The notes: generated from the letters alone by a model not told the origin. DNA of 64,000 bases from Balneolaceae bacterium (GCA_020832285.1 JAFIFB010000044.1:25683-89682), one strand, 5' to 3'; numbered from the stretch's first letter, positions 20,446-30,228 are shown. Numbers and translations: made by a program.

Positions 20446-20748
20446 CTAATCAGTGCGTCTGGTCCACATCTCTGAATCTCTGGATGTATGAAAAACGGCT
20501 CTGACCGATACGATGTTTTCAGTCTCATCAACAGTAAAATGTATCATATGGGAAAAAGTATGTAGTGGCATGCAGCGGACCTTATCATATCGAACCTGAA
20601 AGAAAGGGGATGTTTTAAGTTTGTTAATTTGTCGGTTCAACTCTTGTTCAAATAAGCGGCCAAGGCCCGGCTGCTTTTCTTCTTAATAATCAATACTTTG
20701 CTGAATATCTTCCACAGCACGCCGGTCAATCCGGATAGAAAAACTCAT
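20446..20748 (-). pseudogene. RelE/ParE family toxin with in-frame nonsense codon
   Basis: MSFSIRIDRRAVEDIQQSIDY*EEKQPGLGRLFEQELNRQINKLKTSPFFQVRYDKVRCMPLHTFSHMIHFTVDETENIVSVRAVFHTSRDSEMWTRRTD; TAA at 20685-20683. Confidence 0.85.
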
Positions 20749-20957
20749 TCTTCCTGATCCTTAAACACCCATTGTTTTCGTGCCTGTTCCCAGGATAGTT
20801 GCTCATGTTGTGATTCTGTACGGATACGCTCTCGAACCACTTCTTTATGAAATTCCGGGACCGGATAAGGCTGTGATGCCTCCAGTCCAAGCTGGCTGAT
20901 TAGCTCCATGAAAAAATCGTATTTATCATCCGGTATTTGTAAAACTATTTCTTTCAT
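20745..20957 (-). CDS. antitoxin of ParE-type toxin-antitoxin module
   Basis: Small acidic ORF MKEIVLQIPDDKYDFFMELISQLGLEA..., ATGA overlap with toxin start. Confidence 0.75.
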   Translation of the reverse strand: MKEIVLQIPDDKYDFFMELISQLGLEASQPYPVPEFHKEVVRERIRTESQHEQLSWEQARKQWVFKDQEE

Positions 20958-21027
20958 AGCCTTCTATTTTGTTGTGTTGTCTTAATATATAAATTATCAA
21001 CGATAAAATAACAGGAAGCATATTTAT

Positions 21028-21159
21028 CCCGCATTTCTCACCAAGAAATTTAGTTGTGGGCAATCCCGACAGTAGTCGGGAGAAAATGGTTGTGGAAACT
21101 TTCCTGAGTATGAGCAAGCCATTTCAGAGACAACGCATCCGCCTGAGGCGGAAAATTTC
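21028..21159. repeat. REP-like interspersed repeat, copy with internal insertion
   Basis: Shares ACCAAGAAATTTRGTTGTGGGCAA and CCATTTCWGAGACAACGCATCCGCCTGAGGCGGAAAATTTC with reverse complement of 37841-37918. Confidence 0.8.
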
Positions 21160-21482
21160 ACAACATCTGACAAGGTGTTTTAGTACTATCACTGAAAATG
21201 TAGGTTAAGGCTTTAATAATCAAATTGATAGATTTATTCATATTTTTTTTGAGTACCGAGCGAAGCGATTCCCGTGAAACGAAATGAGGTCATACCTATT
21301 CAATGGATAAGCCTTCAATAGCATGCATTAACGCCACATCTGGTGAATATCCGGTCAAAAGTTTCTATTCAAACTAATTTCCTTGTATTTTCATTTTATG
21401 GATTATAAAAATATAATAACCCTCGACCATTCCAGCTCACAAATCCTGAGGATTATTCCTTTCAAAGCAACAACAGAAGAGC

Positions 21483-22439
21483 TTACTTCTTACCGTCGTT
21501 AAGCCAGGCCACTTTCTGTTCGGATTGATGCTTCGCACCGATAATGTCACGGTAGAGATCGGGGCGGCGTGCTTTTTTGTAGCGGTGGCCGCCTGCATCG
21601 GTCAGTTTTTTAGCGGTGATGGTGGCTGTGGCCAGGTCATCATCCAGTTTGCGGCATTCGGCAATCACATCTCCGAACGGATCAATTATCATCGAGCAGC
21701 CGTTTTTCAACTGGTCTTCATCCATTCCGATCGGATTGGCAAAAACCACGTAAGCAGCATTATCATATGCCCTGGCAGGAAGCCATTTCATCAGCCATTG
21801 GCGCCCTTTCAGGCCGTCAAACTCCAGTCGGAGAGATGTAGGGTCTTCCCGTCGCTTTTTCCATAGTTCGGGGTCTACGAATCCGGCACCTGGCCGGGTG
21901 GAGGGTGTACACATGGTTACATGTGGCATAAAAATGATATCGGCTCCCAAAAGGTTAGTGGCCCTTACATTTTCGATGATGTTGTTGTCATAACAGATCA
22001 GAATTCCGCAGGTCCACTCTTCGATCTGAAAAAGACAGTAGCTGTTACCTGGCGACAGGTGGCTGCTGATGAATGGGTGCATCTTCCGGTATGTAGCCAC
22101 AACACCATCTCCATTTACACATATATAGGTATTGTATAATTTTTGATCTTCATCTTTCTCATATAATCCGGCCAGCAGATGAATACCGTACTTTTCAGCA
22201 ATTCTTATGAGTTTTTCTGTCGAAGGGCCGTCTGGAACAATTTCTGCAAGATCCAGCATTTCTTCTTTGGAAAGTGAATTGGCAATCGTATACCCGCTGA
22301 TGCAACACTCGTGGAAAGCTACAACGTTTGACCCCTCTTCTGCGGCACCTGCACATAACCGGTCGATTCGACCAAGATTGTATGCTTTATCCAGGCTTCT
22401 GTTTTCAAATTGTACGGTGGTTATTTTAAGGTTTTTCAT
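21483..22439 (-). CDS. carbon-nitrogen hydrolase (nitrilase superfamily)
   Basis: VVAFHECCISGY, CGILICYDNNIIENVRA, start trimmed to MKNLKITTVQFENRS. Confidence 0.88.
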   Translation of the reverse strand: MKNLKITTVQFENRSLDKAYNLGRIDRLCAGAAEEGSNVVAFHECCISGYTIANSLSKEEMLDLAEIVPDGPSTEKLIRIAEKYGIHLLAGLYEKDEDQKLYNTYICVNGDGVVATYRKMHPFISSHLSPGNSYCLFQIEEWTCGILICYDNNIIENVRATNLLGADIIFMPHVTMCTPSTRPGAGFVDPELWKKRREDPTSLRLEFDGLKGRQWLMKWLPARAYDNAAYVVFANPIGMDEDQLKNGCSMIIDPFGDVIAECRKLDDDLATATITAKKLTDAGGHRYKKARRPDLYRDIIGAKHQSEQKVAWLNDGKK

Positions 22440-22549
22440 GGGTATGATTGGATATATTTGTGAGATTTTGAAAAATGAAAGTAATGTAAATCCGGTAAGT
22501 TTCAATGATAGAATGGTCCTGCTGATATAAATCTTTTTTACCGCTCATT

Positions 22550-22972
22550 TCAGCTTCCCATCACGGTTACCACAATTTTTCTTGAACCTCCCCGGTTCCG
22601 GTGTTCGCACAGATAGATCCCCTGCCAGGTACCCAGATTGAATTGGCCGCTGGTAACGGGAATGGTTACCGAATGTCCCAGAATAGAGCTTTTGATATGA
22701 GAGGTCATATCATCAGGGCCTTCGAGTGTATGCTCAAACAGTGAGGTATCTTCCGGCACCATCCGGTTGAAGTGAGATTCAAAATCGCGGCGTACTGAGG
22801 GATCGGCATTTTCATTAAGCGTAAGGCCAGCACTGGTGTGCTTGATGTGGACGTGAGCAATGCCGGTGTTCACATCCGACAGTTCCGGGATATTATCTAA
22901 AACTTCCCGTGTGATCAGATGAAATCCGCGCGGTTTTGGGGTCAGTGAAATCTGTTTCTGGAAAATTTTCAT
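22550..22972 (-). CDS. YjbQ/UPF0047 family protein
   Basis: GIAHVHIKHTSAGLTLNENADPSVRRDFE, GTWQGIYLCEHRNRGGSRKIVVTVMG. Confidence 0.9.
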   Translation of the reverse strand: MKIFQKQISLTPKPRGFHLITREVLDNIPELSDVNTGIAHVHIKHTSAGLTLNENADPSVRRDFESHFNRMVPEDTSLFEHTLEGPDDMTSHIKSSILGHSVTIPVTSGQFNLGTWQGIYLCEHRNRGGSRKIVVTVMGS

Positions 22973-22998
22973 AAGAGAACGATTTTGTTCGATCAATT

Positions 22999-23775
22999 TT
23001 AACCGAATAAGCCGGAAATAGCACCGCCGTCATGGCTGATGGTCTGCCCGGTAACGTAGCCGCTGTGAGGAGAGAGCAGCCACACTGCGAGGGATGCAAG
23101 TTCTTCAGCCTTACCCATTCGCCTGACCGGAATACCGGCTTCCATCTGCTCTTTGGCTTTTTCTTGGGAGATATTTTTCATACTGCTGTTATTTTTAATC
23201 ACACGATCAATAGCCGGAGTTTCGTGAGCACCGGGTGCGATTGTATTAACAGTCACGCCTTTCGGTGCAACCTCCTGTGACAGGGTTTTTGCAAATCCTA
23301 CAACACCTGCTCGAAACGAGTTGCTGAGTGTAAGGGCCGGAATCGGTTCTTTCACCGATTTGCTTTCGATAAAAAGCATCCGTCCATACCCGTTTTCTGC
23401 GAAGATCGGGGCAAGGCGAAGGGAGAGATCCACTTTCCAGCGCATAACAAGCTGCCAGGCGGCGTCCCAGTCATCCATATTGGTTTGGAGCGGAGTACCA
23501 GTCGGTGGTCCGCCTGCATTCAGAACAATTCCGTGCAGGTCATCTTTTTTAGCAGCATTCTCAATTTTATCGATGGTTTCACTGTAGATCAGGCTGCCCT
23601 CGATAATTTCTGTTTTCTCTTCAAAATGGCGATATTTTTCTCTTAATTCGTCCCCGCGCCGGGCTACAACCACAACTTTCGCTCCTTCAATTAAAAGCTG
23701 GCGGGTGATAGCCTCGCCGAAACCGCTGCTGGCTCCGCAAACGATAAATCTCTGATCAGATATTTTTAAGTCCAT
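22999..23775 (-). CDS. SDR family oxidoreductase
   Basis: GASSGFGEAITRQL, LNAGGPP, VNTIAPGAHETP. Confidence 0.92.
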   Translation of the reverse strand: MDLKISDQRFIVCGASSGFGEAITRQLLIEGAKVVVVARRGDELREKYRHFEEKTEIIEGSLIYSETIDKIENAAKKDDLHGIVLNAGGPPTGTPLQTNMDDWDAAWQLVMRWKVDLSLRLAPIFAENGYGRMLFIESKSVKEPIPALTLSNSFRAGVVGFAKTLSQEVAPKGVTVNTIAPGAHETPAIDRVIKNNSSMKNISQEKAKEQMEAGIPVRRMGKAEELASLAVWLLSPHSGYVTGQTISHDGGAISGLFG

Positions 23776-23822
23776 AAATTGAGTTTATTTTTTATTGTTT
23801 TAATCTGAACTATTCACCAATA

Positions 23823-24980
23823 CTACTTTTTACTGCCTCTGTAAAGTTCATATTCCAGAAGACGGCATTCAAGTGTTGAGTTAAAAAAAGCTGTGCGGCT
23901 TGAGGCTCTCAGACCAATTTTCTTGGCCAGTTTCATATTTGCAGTAAAAACGTAGCCTGTTTTTCCCGGGCATTCACTTTTCATAAAATCCCCGATCTGT
24001 TTATAGAGCGGACGCAGATCCCGGTCGTCACCCAGGCGCATACCGTACGGGGGATTAACCACAACTACACCATCTCCATCAGGAATATTTGTCTCGGAAA
24101 TATCACAGGTTTCAAACTCGATGATGTGATCTACACCCGCCGTCTGCGCATTCTTTTTTGCTGTGATGATGGCGTTCGGGTCATTATCTGTGGCGATAAA
24201 CTTGCCCATGGGATTACGGTTTACCCTGGATTTTGCATCCGAACGAATCGCCTGATAGAATTCATCATCATATCCCAGAAGGTGCATAAAGCCAAAATTG
24301 TTCCGGAGGGAAGCTGGTGCGCGGTTCATTGCTTTCATCACGGCTTCAATCACAATAGTGCCACTGCCGGTCATCGGATTGATGAAGTGCTGGCCGGGCA
24401 CCCAGCGGGTTGATTCTGTAATACCAGCGGCCAGTGTTTCCTGCATTGGAGCGGAAGTAGAAGATGTCCGATAATTTCGCCGGGAGAGTGATTCGCCGGA
24501 AGTATCGATAAAAATACGTGCTTCTTCTCCGGTCCAATAGAGAAACAGAACAGATTTGTTGAGGTTTGAGCCACTGTCGGGCCGCCGACCTTGTTTGAAA
24601 CGGACCCGGTCTGCCACGGCATCTTTTACAACCAGGTTGGCGTACTGGTCATTTTCGATGGTAGGATGATCCACCCGGGAGGTTACCGTGAAATATCCAT
24701 CGGGCGAAAACCATTCTTCCCACGGAAGTATTTTTAACCAGTTCCTGAGCTTATCGGGGTTCGCTATATTTTGTTCATCCACAAGATAATGGACCCTGTG
24801 AGCGGTTCGGAGCCAAAAATTGAGACTGATGCAATCGTTCAGGGATGCTTCCACCTCAACGCCGGTTTCCCGTTTTGTTTTGATGGAGAATCCAAGATCT
24901 CTGACTTCTTTCTCGAGAAAAGGAGCGAGACCCAGTGGACAGGTGATGCTAACGGTACTTTTTTTATGAAAATCTGCCAT
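23823..24980 (-). CDS. THUMP domain class I SAM-dependent RNA methyltransferase (RlmL/Trm14-like)
   Basis: FINPMTGSGTIVIEA, VVVNPPYGMRLG motifs. Confidence 0.9.
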   Translation of the reverse strand: MADFHKKSTVSITCPLGLAPFLEKEVRDLGFSIKTKRETGVEVEASLNDCISLNFWLRTAHRVHYLVDEQNIANPDKLRNWLKILPWEEWFSPDGYFTVTSRVDHPTIENDQYANLVVKDAVADRVRFKQGRRPDSGSNLNKSVLFLYWTGEEARIFIDTSGESLSRRNYRTSSTSAPMQETLAAGITESTRWVPGQHFINPMTGSGTIVIEAVMKAMNRAPASLRNNFGFMHLLGYDDEFYQAIRSDAKSRVNRNPMGKFIATDNDPNAIITAKKNAQTAGVDHIIEFETCDISETNIPDGDGVVVVNPPYGMRLGDDRDLRPLYKQIGDFMKSECPGKTGYVFTANMKLAKKIGLRASSRTAFFNSTLECRLLEYELYRGSKK

Positions 24981-24999
24981 TAAAAATGATTTTTACACA

Positions 25000-25036
25000 A
25001 AAAAACCGGTTAACTGATATTTCAATCAACCGGTTT
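25000..25036 (-). terminator. terminator of the FKBP gene
   Basis: Perfect 9-bp stem AAACCGGTT...AACCGGTTT, followed on minus strand by T-tract. Confidence 0.8.
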
Positions 25037-25055
25037 ACATTCTGATGTTAAAAAA

Positions 25056-25484
25056 TTATACAACCTCAACCAGTTCGATGTCAAACGTGAGATCTTCGCC
25101 CGCGAGCGGATGGTTGGCGTCAAGTGTCAGATCAGTATCACCGACTTTGGTAATTCTTACAGGTACAGGCTGACCGTTTGGCTGATTTACTTGCAACTGC
25201 ATTCCAACTTCCGGTTTAACTCCTTCGGGAAGCTGGTCTTTGGGTACGTTGATGACTAAATCTTCTCTTGCCTCACCATATGCCTCATCAGTTGGGATAT
25301 CTATTTTTGTTGAATCTCCCACATCCATACCTACGACTGCTTTTTCAAATCCGGGAATGAGCTGGCCTTCGCCGAGGGTAAATTCAAGAGGTTCTTTTTC
25401 TTCCGAAGTATCAAAAACTTCTCCATTTTTCAATGTTCCAGTATAGTGAACTTTTACAGTATCACCGTCTTTTGCTTTAGACAA
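25056..25484 (-). CDS. FKBP-type peptidyl-prolyl isomerase (SlyD-like)
   Basis: DTVKVHYTGTLKNGEVFDTSEEKEPLEFTLGEGQLIPGFEKAVVGMDVGD. Confidence 0.93.
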   Translation of the reverse strand: MSKAKDGDTVKVHYTGTLKNGEVFDTSEEKEPLEFTLGEGQLIPGFEKAVVGMDVGDSTKIDIPTDEAYGEAREDLVINVPKDQLPEGVKPEVGMQLQVNQPNGQPVPVRITKVGDTDLTLDANHPLAGEDLTFDIELVEVV

Positions 25485-25550
25485 AATGTTCCTATTCTTT
25501 TATTTATATATTTAATTAATCTCTAAAGTTAACCTTTTTTACGCAGAATT

Positions 25551-25994
25551 TTGAATAGAAAGCCGTTATCACCTGAAGAACCAATATCTATTAACGATAT
25601 TTTATATCAAACTAAAACCATTGCCGTGATCGGCTGTTCGTCAAAACTGCACAGAACCAGTCACAGAATTACCGGGTATTTGCAGAATGCCGGTTACCGG
25701 ATCATCCCGGTTAATCCGAATGAATCGGAAGTGCATAGCGAAAAGAGTTACTCTTCGATGAATGAAATTCCCGATGATTTAAACATCGACCTGATCAATA
25801 TTTTCCGCAACAGGAGGCACACACCTGAAATGATGAGAAATATCCTGGAGTGGTCGGGAAAAACCGGGAATAAACCTCCGGTTTGGACTCAGCCTGGAGT
25901 GAGCAGCAACGAGTCAAAAAGCCTGGCTTTAGAGAACGGTTTCACATATATCGAAAACCGCTGTATTATGGTTGAGCATGGCAGGCTGGAATAA
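25551..25994 (+). CDS. CoA-binding domain protein (YccU-like)
   Basis: TIAVIGCSSKLHRTSHRITGYLQNAGYRIIPVNPNE, VWTQPGVSS. Confidence 0.88.
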   Translation: MNRKPLSPEEPISINDILYQTKTIAVIGCSSKLHRTSHRITGYLQNAGYRIIPVNPNESEVHSEKSYSSMNEIPDDLNIDLINIFRNRRHTPEMMRNILEWSGKTGNKPPVWTQPGVSSNESKSLALENGFTYIENRCIMVEHGRLE

Positions 25995-25999
25995 GCAGG

Positions 26000-26788
26000 T
26001 CAATCTTCTTCCTTGAAGAGCTTTTTTTTGCGCTCTTCAAAAAACTCATCCATTTTAGATTTCAGCACAACTTCAATCTCCTTTTTTTCATCTTCGGGAA
26101 TTGAGGTAAAAAACTCTTTGATTCTTTCTTCGCTGCCCTTTTTGCCAGCGATAAACTCAATTCCGATAATTGTTTCACTCTGCCAGCGCCAGGCGATCAC
26201 TTCATTCCAGTGGATGAAGCGATCGAGGAATAGAATTCCCTTTGATCGAAACTCTGGCACCACTTTAAGTGTCCAGGTAAAAAAACCGAAACACATCAGC
26301 GAAATACCTGAAGTGAGCCGGATGCCGGTTACTGGCAGATCGATAAGAATAGCGGTTCGGTAGAGGCCGTATATAATCAGTATGATAGCCAGGAAGTTTG
26401 GGGCGTGATCAATCCAGAAAGAACGGTGTTGATAGAGAATACTACCTGCTTTTTGGCGATGATTCATCAACCGCAATGCAAAACCAAGAAAAAAACCTGC
26501 AACCAGGGAATACAGACTCATCATAAAAGGTGCGGCCACGGATTGCGGGAAAAAGCCGAGAGCATAGGCGATCATCAGGATCGTAAAAAAGATCAGGATG
26601 ATAAGAACACCATTCAGGATGTTTGATTTGGTGAGCAGATCAAAAGAAAACCATGTCCGGTTACCAGCATAGGCTCCGGAAAATGCAACAAAAAGTAAAA
26701 AAAAGGTTAAAAACCACATCTTTTGAACGTATTTTTGAGTCGGATATGTTACTAAGTGAAAACGCGAACTGCAAACTGATTTGAGCAA
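26000..26788 (-). CDS. membrane protein of unknown function
   Basis: Several predicted TM segments; charged C-terminus. Confidence 0.65.
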   Translation of the reverse strand: MLKSVCSSRFHLVTYPTQKYVQKMWFLTFFLLFVAFSGAYAGNRTWFSFDLLTKSNILNGVLIILIFFTILMIAYALGFFPQSVAAPFMMSLYSLVAGFFLGFALRLMNHRQKAGSILYQHRSFWIDHAPNFLAIILIIYGLYRTAILIDLPVTGIRLTSGISLMCFGFFTWTLKVVPEFRSKGILFLDRFIHWNEVIAWRWQSETIIGIEFIAGKKGSEERIKEFFTSIPEDEKKEIEVVLKSKMDEFFEERKKKLFKEED

Positions 26789-27132
26789 TGGAGAAAAGAT
26801 TTATACCTGTATCTGTAGATGTGGGAAACAGTGAACAGACACTTACTTTAGGTTGGGCTGATGGTCACCAGAGCAAGTTTTCCCTTTTTGGTCTGAGAAA
26901 AAACTGTCCCTGTGTTTCGTGCAGGGGAGGACATGATATGATGGGACTTTTTGAGCCGCAGCTTTTTCTGGTTGAGCCAACACAAACATTCAAAATCATC
27001 TCGGCTGAATCGATTGGCAATCATGCTCTTAAAATTACATGGGATGACGGCCATAATGCAGGTATGTATCGATGGGATTTGTTGCGACATATGGATGAAT
27101 CCGTGAGAAATCTGGAACAAACTTCGAACTAA
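26788..27132 (+). CDS. DUF971 domain protein
   Basis: LGWADGHQSKFSLFGLRKNCPCVSCRGGHD, GNHALKITWDDGHNAGMYRWDLLR. Confidence 0.88.
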   Translation: MEKRFIPVSVDVGNSEQTLTLGWADGHQSKFSLFGLRKNCPCVSCRGGHDMMGLFEPQLFLVEPTQTFKIISAESIGNHALKITWDDGHNAGMYRWDLLRHMDESVRNLEQTSN

Positions 27133-27385
27133 AAAAAAGATTCTCCGGCACAATACGTTAAATGGCAGGCTTTATGCAGCTTTAAAGCGTTATATGTATT
27201 ATTTAGGCCGTTCAATGAGGTATGTATCATCTTTTTGAAGGATGGCGGCAGTAAGTCGACAGAATATAGCTTCTGATACTGCTGTTTGCCTGCCGAGAGC
27301 TGATTTCTGCAAGCCTGCAGTGAATGATTTCTGAGGAAATTCAATGCTTGATGTGCAGCAATATGTCAAATTCTAAACCTGCAGA

Positions 27386-28390
27386 ATGAGTAAAAAAACG
27401 GAACAAATCGATGCCGTTGATGCGGTAATAACCTGGGTAGACGGCAGTGACCCTGAACATCAAAATAAAAGGCAGGAAATACTAAAAAGTTTATCCCTTC
27501 AGCACGAACTATCACTTCCAACTGGCCGGGATAAAACCCGGTTTTTAGATAACGGTGAACTACGCTACTGTATTGAATCAATACGCAGGTTTGCCCCCTG
27601 GATTCGGACTATCCATATTATTACAGATAATCAAACTCCTGCTTTTATAACACCGGAGTTTCGTAAGGATTACGGAATAAATATCGTCGATCACACCGAT
27701 GTTTTCAGATCATTCGAATGGGCGCTGCCCAATTTCAATTCACGCACAATTGAAACGGCTCTCTGGAGAACGCCTGGGCTGGCGCCAAGATTTATCTATT
27801 TTAACGATGATTTCATTATTACAAAGAAGGTAAGCCGGGACGATTTTTTCCAGGATGATAAAGTAGTTTTGAGAGGAAGCTGGAAGCCGATTCGCAAGTA
27901 CGGGAGCGTGCGAATGACACTGAATAATGTAGTGAGTTATATCGCAAAGCATGCACTTGGAATTACGCGGTCTATGCACCTGCTGCTTCAGATACGCTCA
28001 GCCGAGCTTGCCGGATTTTCAAAGCAGTATTTTCGTGCTCCCCATGTTCCGCATCCTATTCATACCGAAACTCTGAAAACTTTTTTCAAAGCGAACCCTG
28101 AGCTGTTCAAAGAGAACATTCGCTTTCAGTTCAGGAATATGGATCAGTTTTCTGCGATCCATCTTGCCAATCATGTTGAAATTCTTAAGCAAAAGGCGAT
28201 TCTGAAGGATGAATCGGATGCGATGATGATTAACGGAGAAATGGATTTTTCATTTATGGTGAACAAAAAACTGGTACAGCTTAAAGCAGGTGAAGTAAAA
28301 TTTGTGTGTCTTCAGGGATTTGAAAATTTTGGAGAGAAGCAGCGAAAAGAGATAGAATCCTCCTTTAGTACCGTATTGGGTCTTGCCTGA
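27386..28390 (+). CDS. Stealth-family sugar-phosphate transferase
   Basis: DAVITWVDGSDPEHQNKR, RFLDNGELRYCIESIRRFAPWIRTIHIITDNQTP, NSRTIETALWRTPGLAPRFIYFNDDFII. Confidence 0.88.
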   Translation: MSKKTEQIDAVDAVITWVDGSDPEHQNKRQEILKSLSLQHELSLPTGRDKTRFLDNGELRYCIESIRRFAPWIRTIHIITDNQTPAFITPEFRKDYGINIVDHTDVFRSFEWALPNFNSRTIETALWRTPGLAPRFIYFNDDFIITKKVSRDDFFQDDKVVLRGSWKPIRKYGSVRMTLNNVVSYIAKHALGITRSMHLLLQIRSAELAGFSKQYFRAPHVPHPIHTETLKTFFKANPELFKENIRFQFRNMDQFSAIHLANHVEILKQKAILKDESDAMMINGEMDFSFMVNKKLVQLKAGEVKFVCLQGFENFGEKQRKEIESSFSTVLGLA

Positions 28391-28394
28391 TAAA

Positions 28395-28631
28395 TCAGAA
28401 CGTTTTTTCTCTGAGCAGTCCGCTTATTCCAACAGCTGTAGCTGCAGTACCAAAAATCAGAAGCCAGACTGTTCGGTTGTCAGGTCTTGCCAGAACATAA
28501 TCAGCGATTTCTTCCTGGAATTGCTGATATTCATGGTTTCCGAACCATAATAAAATCAATCCAGTAACCAGGCATATAGCCGGGAACCACCGGGAATAGA
28601 AAAACCCGTCTGATTTACTGCTCTCAGACAT
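28395..28631 (-). CDS. small two-TM membrane protein (DUF3185-like), paralog 1
   Basis: GLILLWFGNHEYQQFQEEIADYVLARPDNRTVWLLIFGTAATAVGISGLL. Confidence 0.65.
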   Translation of the reverse strand: MSESSKSDGFFYSRWFPAICLVTGLILLWFGNHEYQQFQEEIADYVLARPDNRTVWLLIFGTAATAVGISGLLREKTF

Positions 28632-28654
28632 TTTTACAGATTAAATTTTGGGAA

Positions 28655-28855
28655 TTACGATTTTTTGAAAAAGAAACCTACAAGACCGGCAACCGCTGCT
28701 GCTGCACCACCAATCATCATCCACATGGCACCACTGTCGGGTGAACCGGTTACAAACTCCTCAATTTCCGAGCCAATAGACTGCTGCTCCTGGTATCCAA
28801 AGTATAACAGAATCAAACCAGCAACAAAAAGGGCCGCCGAAATCATTTTTTTCAT
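28655..28855 (-). CDS. small two-TM membrane protein (DUF3185-like), paralog 2
   Basis: GLILLYFGYQEQQSIGSEIEEFVTGSPDSGAMWMMIGGAAAAVAGLVGFF. Confidence 0.7.
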   Translation of the reverse strand: MKKMISAALFVAGLILLYFGYQEQQSIGSEIEEFVTGSPDSGAMWMMIGGAAAAVAGLVGFFFKKS

Positions 28856-28878
28856 TTTTGCAGGGATTATGTTCAGTT

Positions 28879-29397
28879 TTATTCTCTGTTGCCGAAATAT
28901 TCCTTTCTGGCTTCAAGAAGTTTTAGAATACGCTGCATACTTCTTTTCTTCACGAGTATATCGCGGGTATAATAGATGGTAGAAAATATTACAAATGCCC
29001 AGGCTGACAGGCCCAATATCAAACTGATATTATTGCCGTCATTGCCATACTGAATAAAGTGATAAACACTAAGGAATGAAAATACCAGGATCGAAAAAAT
29101 CACAAAAACACCGATAATTCTGATCTGCCTGAGTGAGTACGTTGCCAGTTTTTTATAATTCCCCTCTTGCAGCCATTTTTTTTGCTGAAAGAGAAGAAAA
29201 TGATTGTACTGGTTTAACTCCTCTTTTATCATTGCAATAAAAATATCATCTTTCGGCATTGCATTGGAGAAATACTTAACATTCTGATTACTTACAATAA
29301 TAAATTGAGACCTTTGATTCCATACCAGAATAAATTTGTTGATGTAAATTTCATTCAATTTCGTAAGATTTTGTAAAACAGGAAGTAATCTTCTCAT
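28879..29397 (-). CDS. hypothetical membrane protein
   Basis: ORF with two hydrophobic segments. Confidence 0.55.
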   Translation of the reverse strand: MRRLLPVLQNLTKLNEIYINKFILVWNQRSQFIIVSNQNVKYFSNAMPKDDIFIAMIKEELNQYNHFLLFQQKKWLQEGNYKKLATYSLRQIRIIGVFVIFSILVFSFLSVYHFIQYGNDGNNISLILGLSAWAFVIFSTIYYTRDILVKKRSMQRILKLLEARKEYFGNRE

Positions 29398-29400
29398 TTA

Positions 29401-30228
29401 ATGACCAAAAAAACAATTTGTCTGGTAATATCGACCTTGGCAGCAATACTGCTTATTCCAATTGTAACAGCAGCCCAGCAGGGTCCAGCCGAGCTTGCCG
29501 ACCGGTTAAATGACATTTACAGTGAAAGGATTTCATCTATCAATAATTTAACCATCACTGTTGCTTCCGGGAATGGTGACCTTTTTCCGGAAACAACTAC
29601 ACGGTATGTGAAAATTTACCGGGACGGCAGAGATGTACTGGTCACCGAAGATATTGAACTGGACTTGGGTGTTTTGAGCGGAGCGTTTGACGGCCAGCTG
29701 CCTGCTCTGATTCGTGCAGCTCACACAATTTCCAACGAAACCCTTGATGGCAGCGATGTTTACAGAATTGAGGTGGATGATGCCAATGCACTTTTTGAAC
29801 TCGGAACTGAAGATACGGAGTACGCCTACGATGATGTAACGGTTACTCACGCTGTGGTATGGATGCATCGGACGAAATTATATCCGCTGAAACTGGAAAT
29901 GGGACAAATTTCAGAAGAGGGCTTTAACATTACAGTCACGCTGGTAATGGAAGATTATCGTGACTATTCAGGCCTTCCGGTGCCGCACAGGATTGAGATG
30001 AAGGTGGATGGAATGGAAGATCAAATACCAGAGAGTGACCTCGAATATATCCGGCAATATCTTGATAATCTGCAATCCGAACTGGAGGAGATGCCCGAAG
30101 CCGACCGGGAAGCTGCAGAAATTCAGATGCGCCCTCAAATCGAGCAGCTTCAACGTTTTCTTGAAAGTGGCGGTGTAGCAATGGGCGGGATGGTTTTTGT
30201 TATTCGTGATGTTCAGGTGAATCAATAA
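29401..30228 (+). CDS. hypothetical exported protein
   Basis: N-terminal signal peptide; long ORF without competing frame. Confidence 0.65.
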   Translation: MTKKTICLVISTLAAILLIPIVTAAQQGPAELADRLNDIYSERISSINNLTITVASGNGDLFPETTTRYVKIYRDGRDVLVTEDIELDLGVLSGAFDGQLPALIRAAHTISNETLDGSDVYRIEVDDANALFELGTEDTEYAYDDVTVTHAVVWMHRTKLYPLKLEMGQISEEGFNITVTLVMEDYRDYSGLPVPHRIEMKVDGMEDQIPESDLEYIRQYLDNLQSELEEMPEADREAAEIQMRPQIEQLQRFLESGGVAMGGMVFVIRDVQVNQ

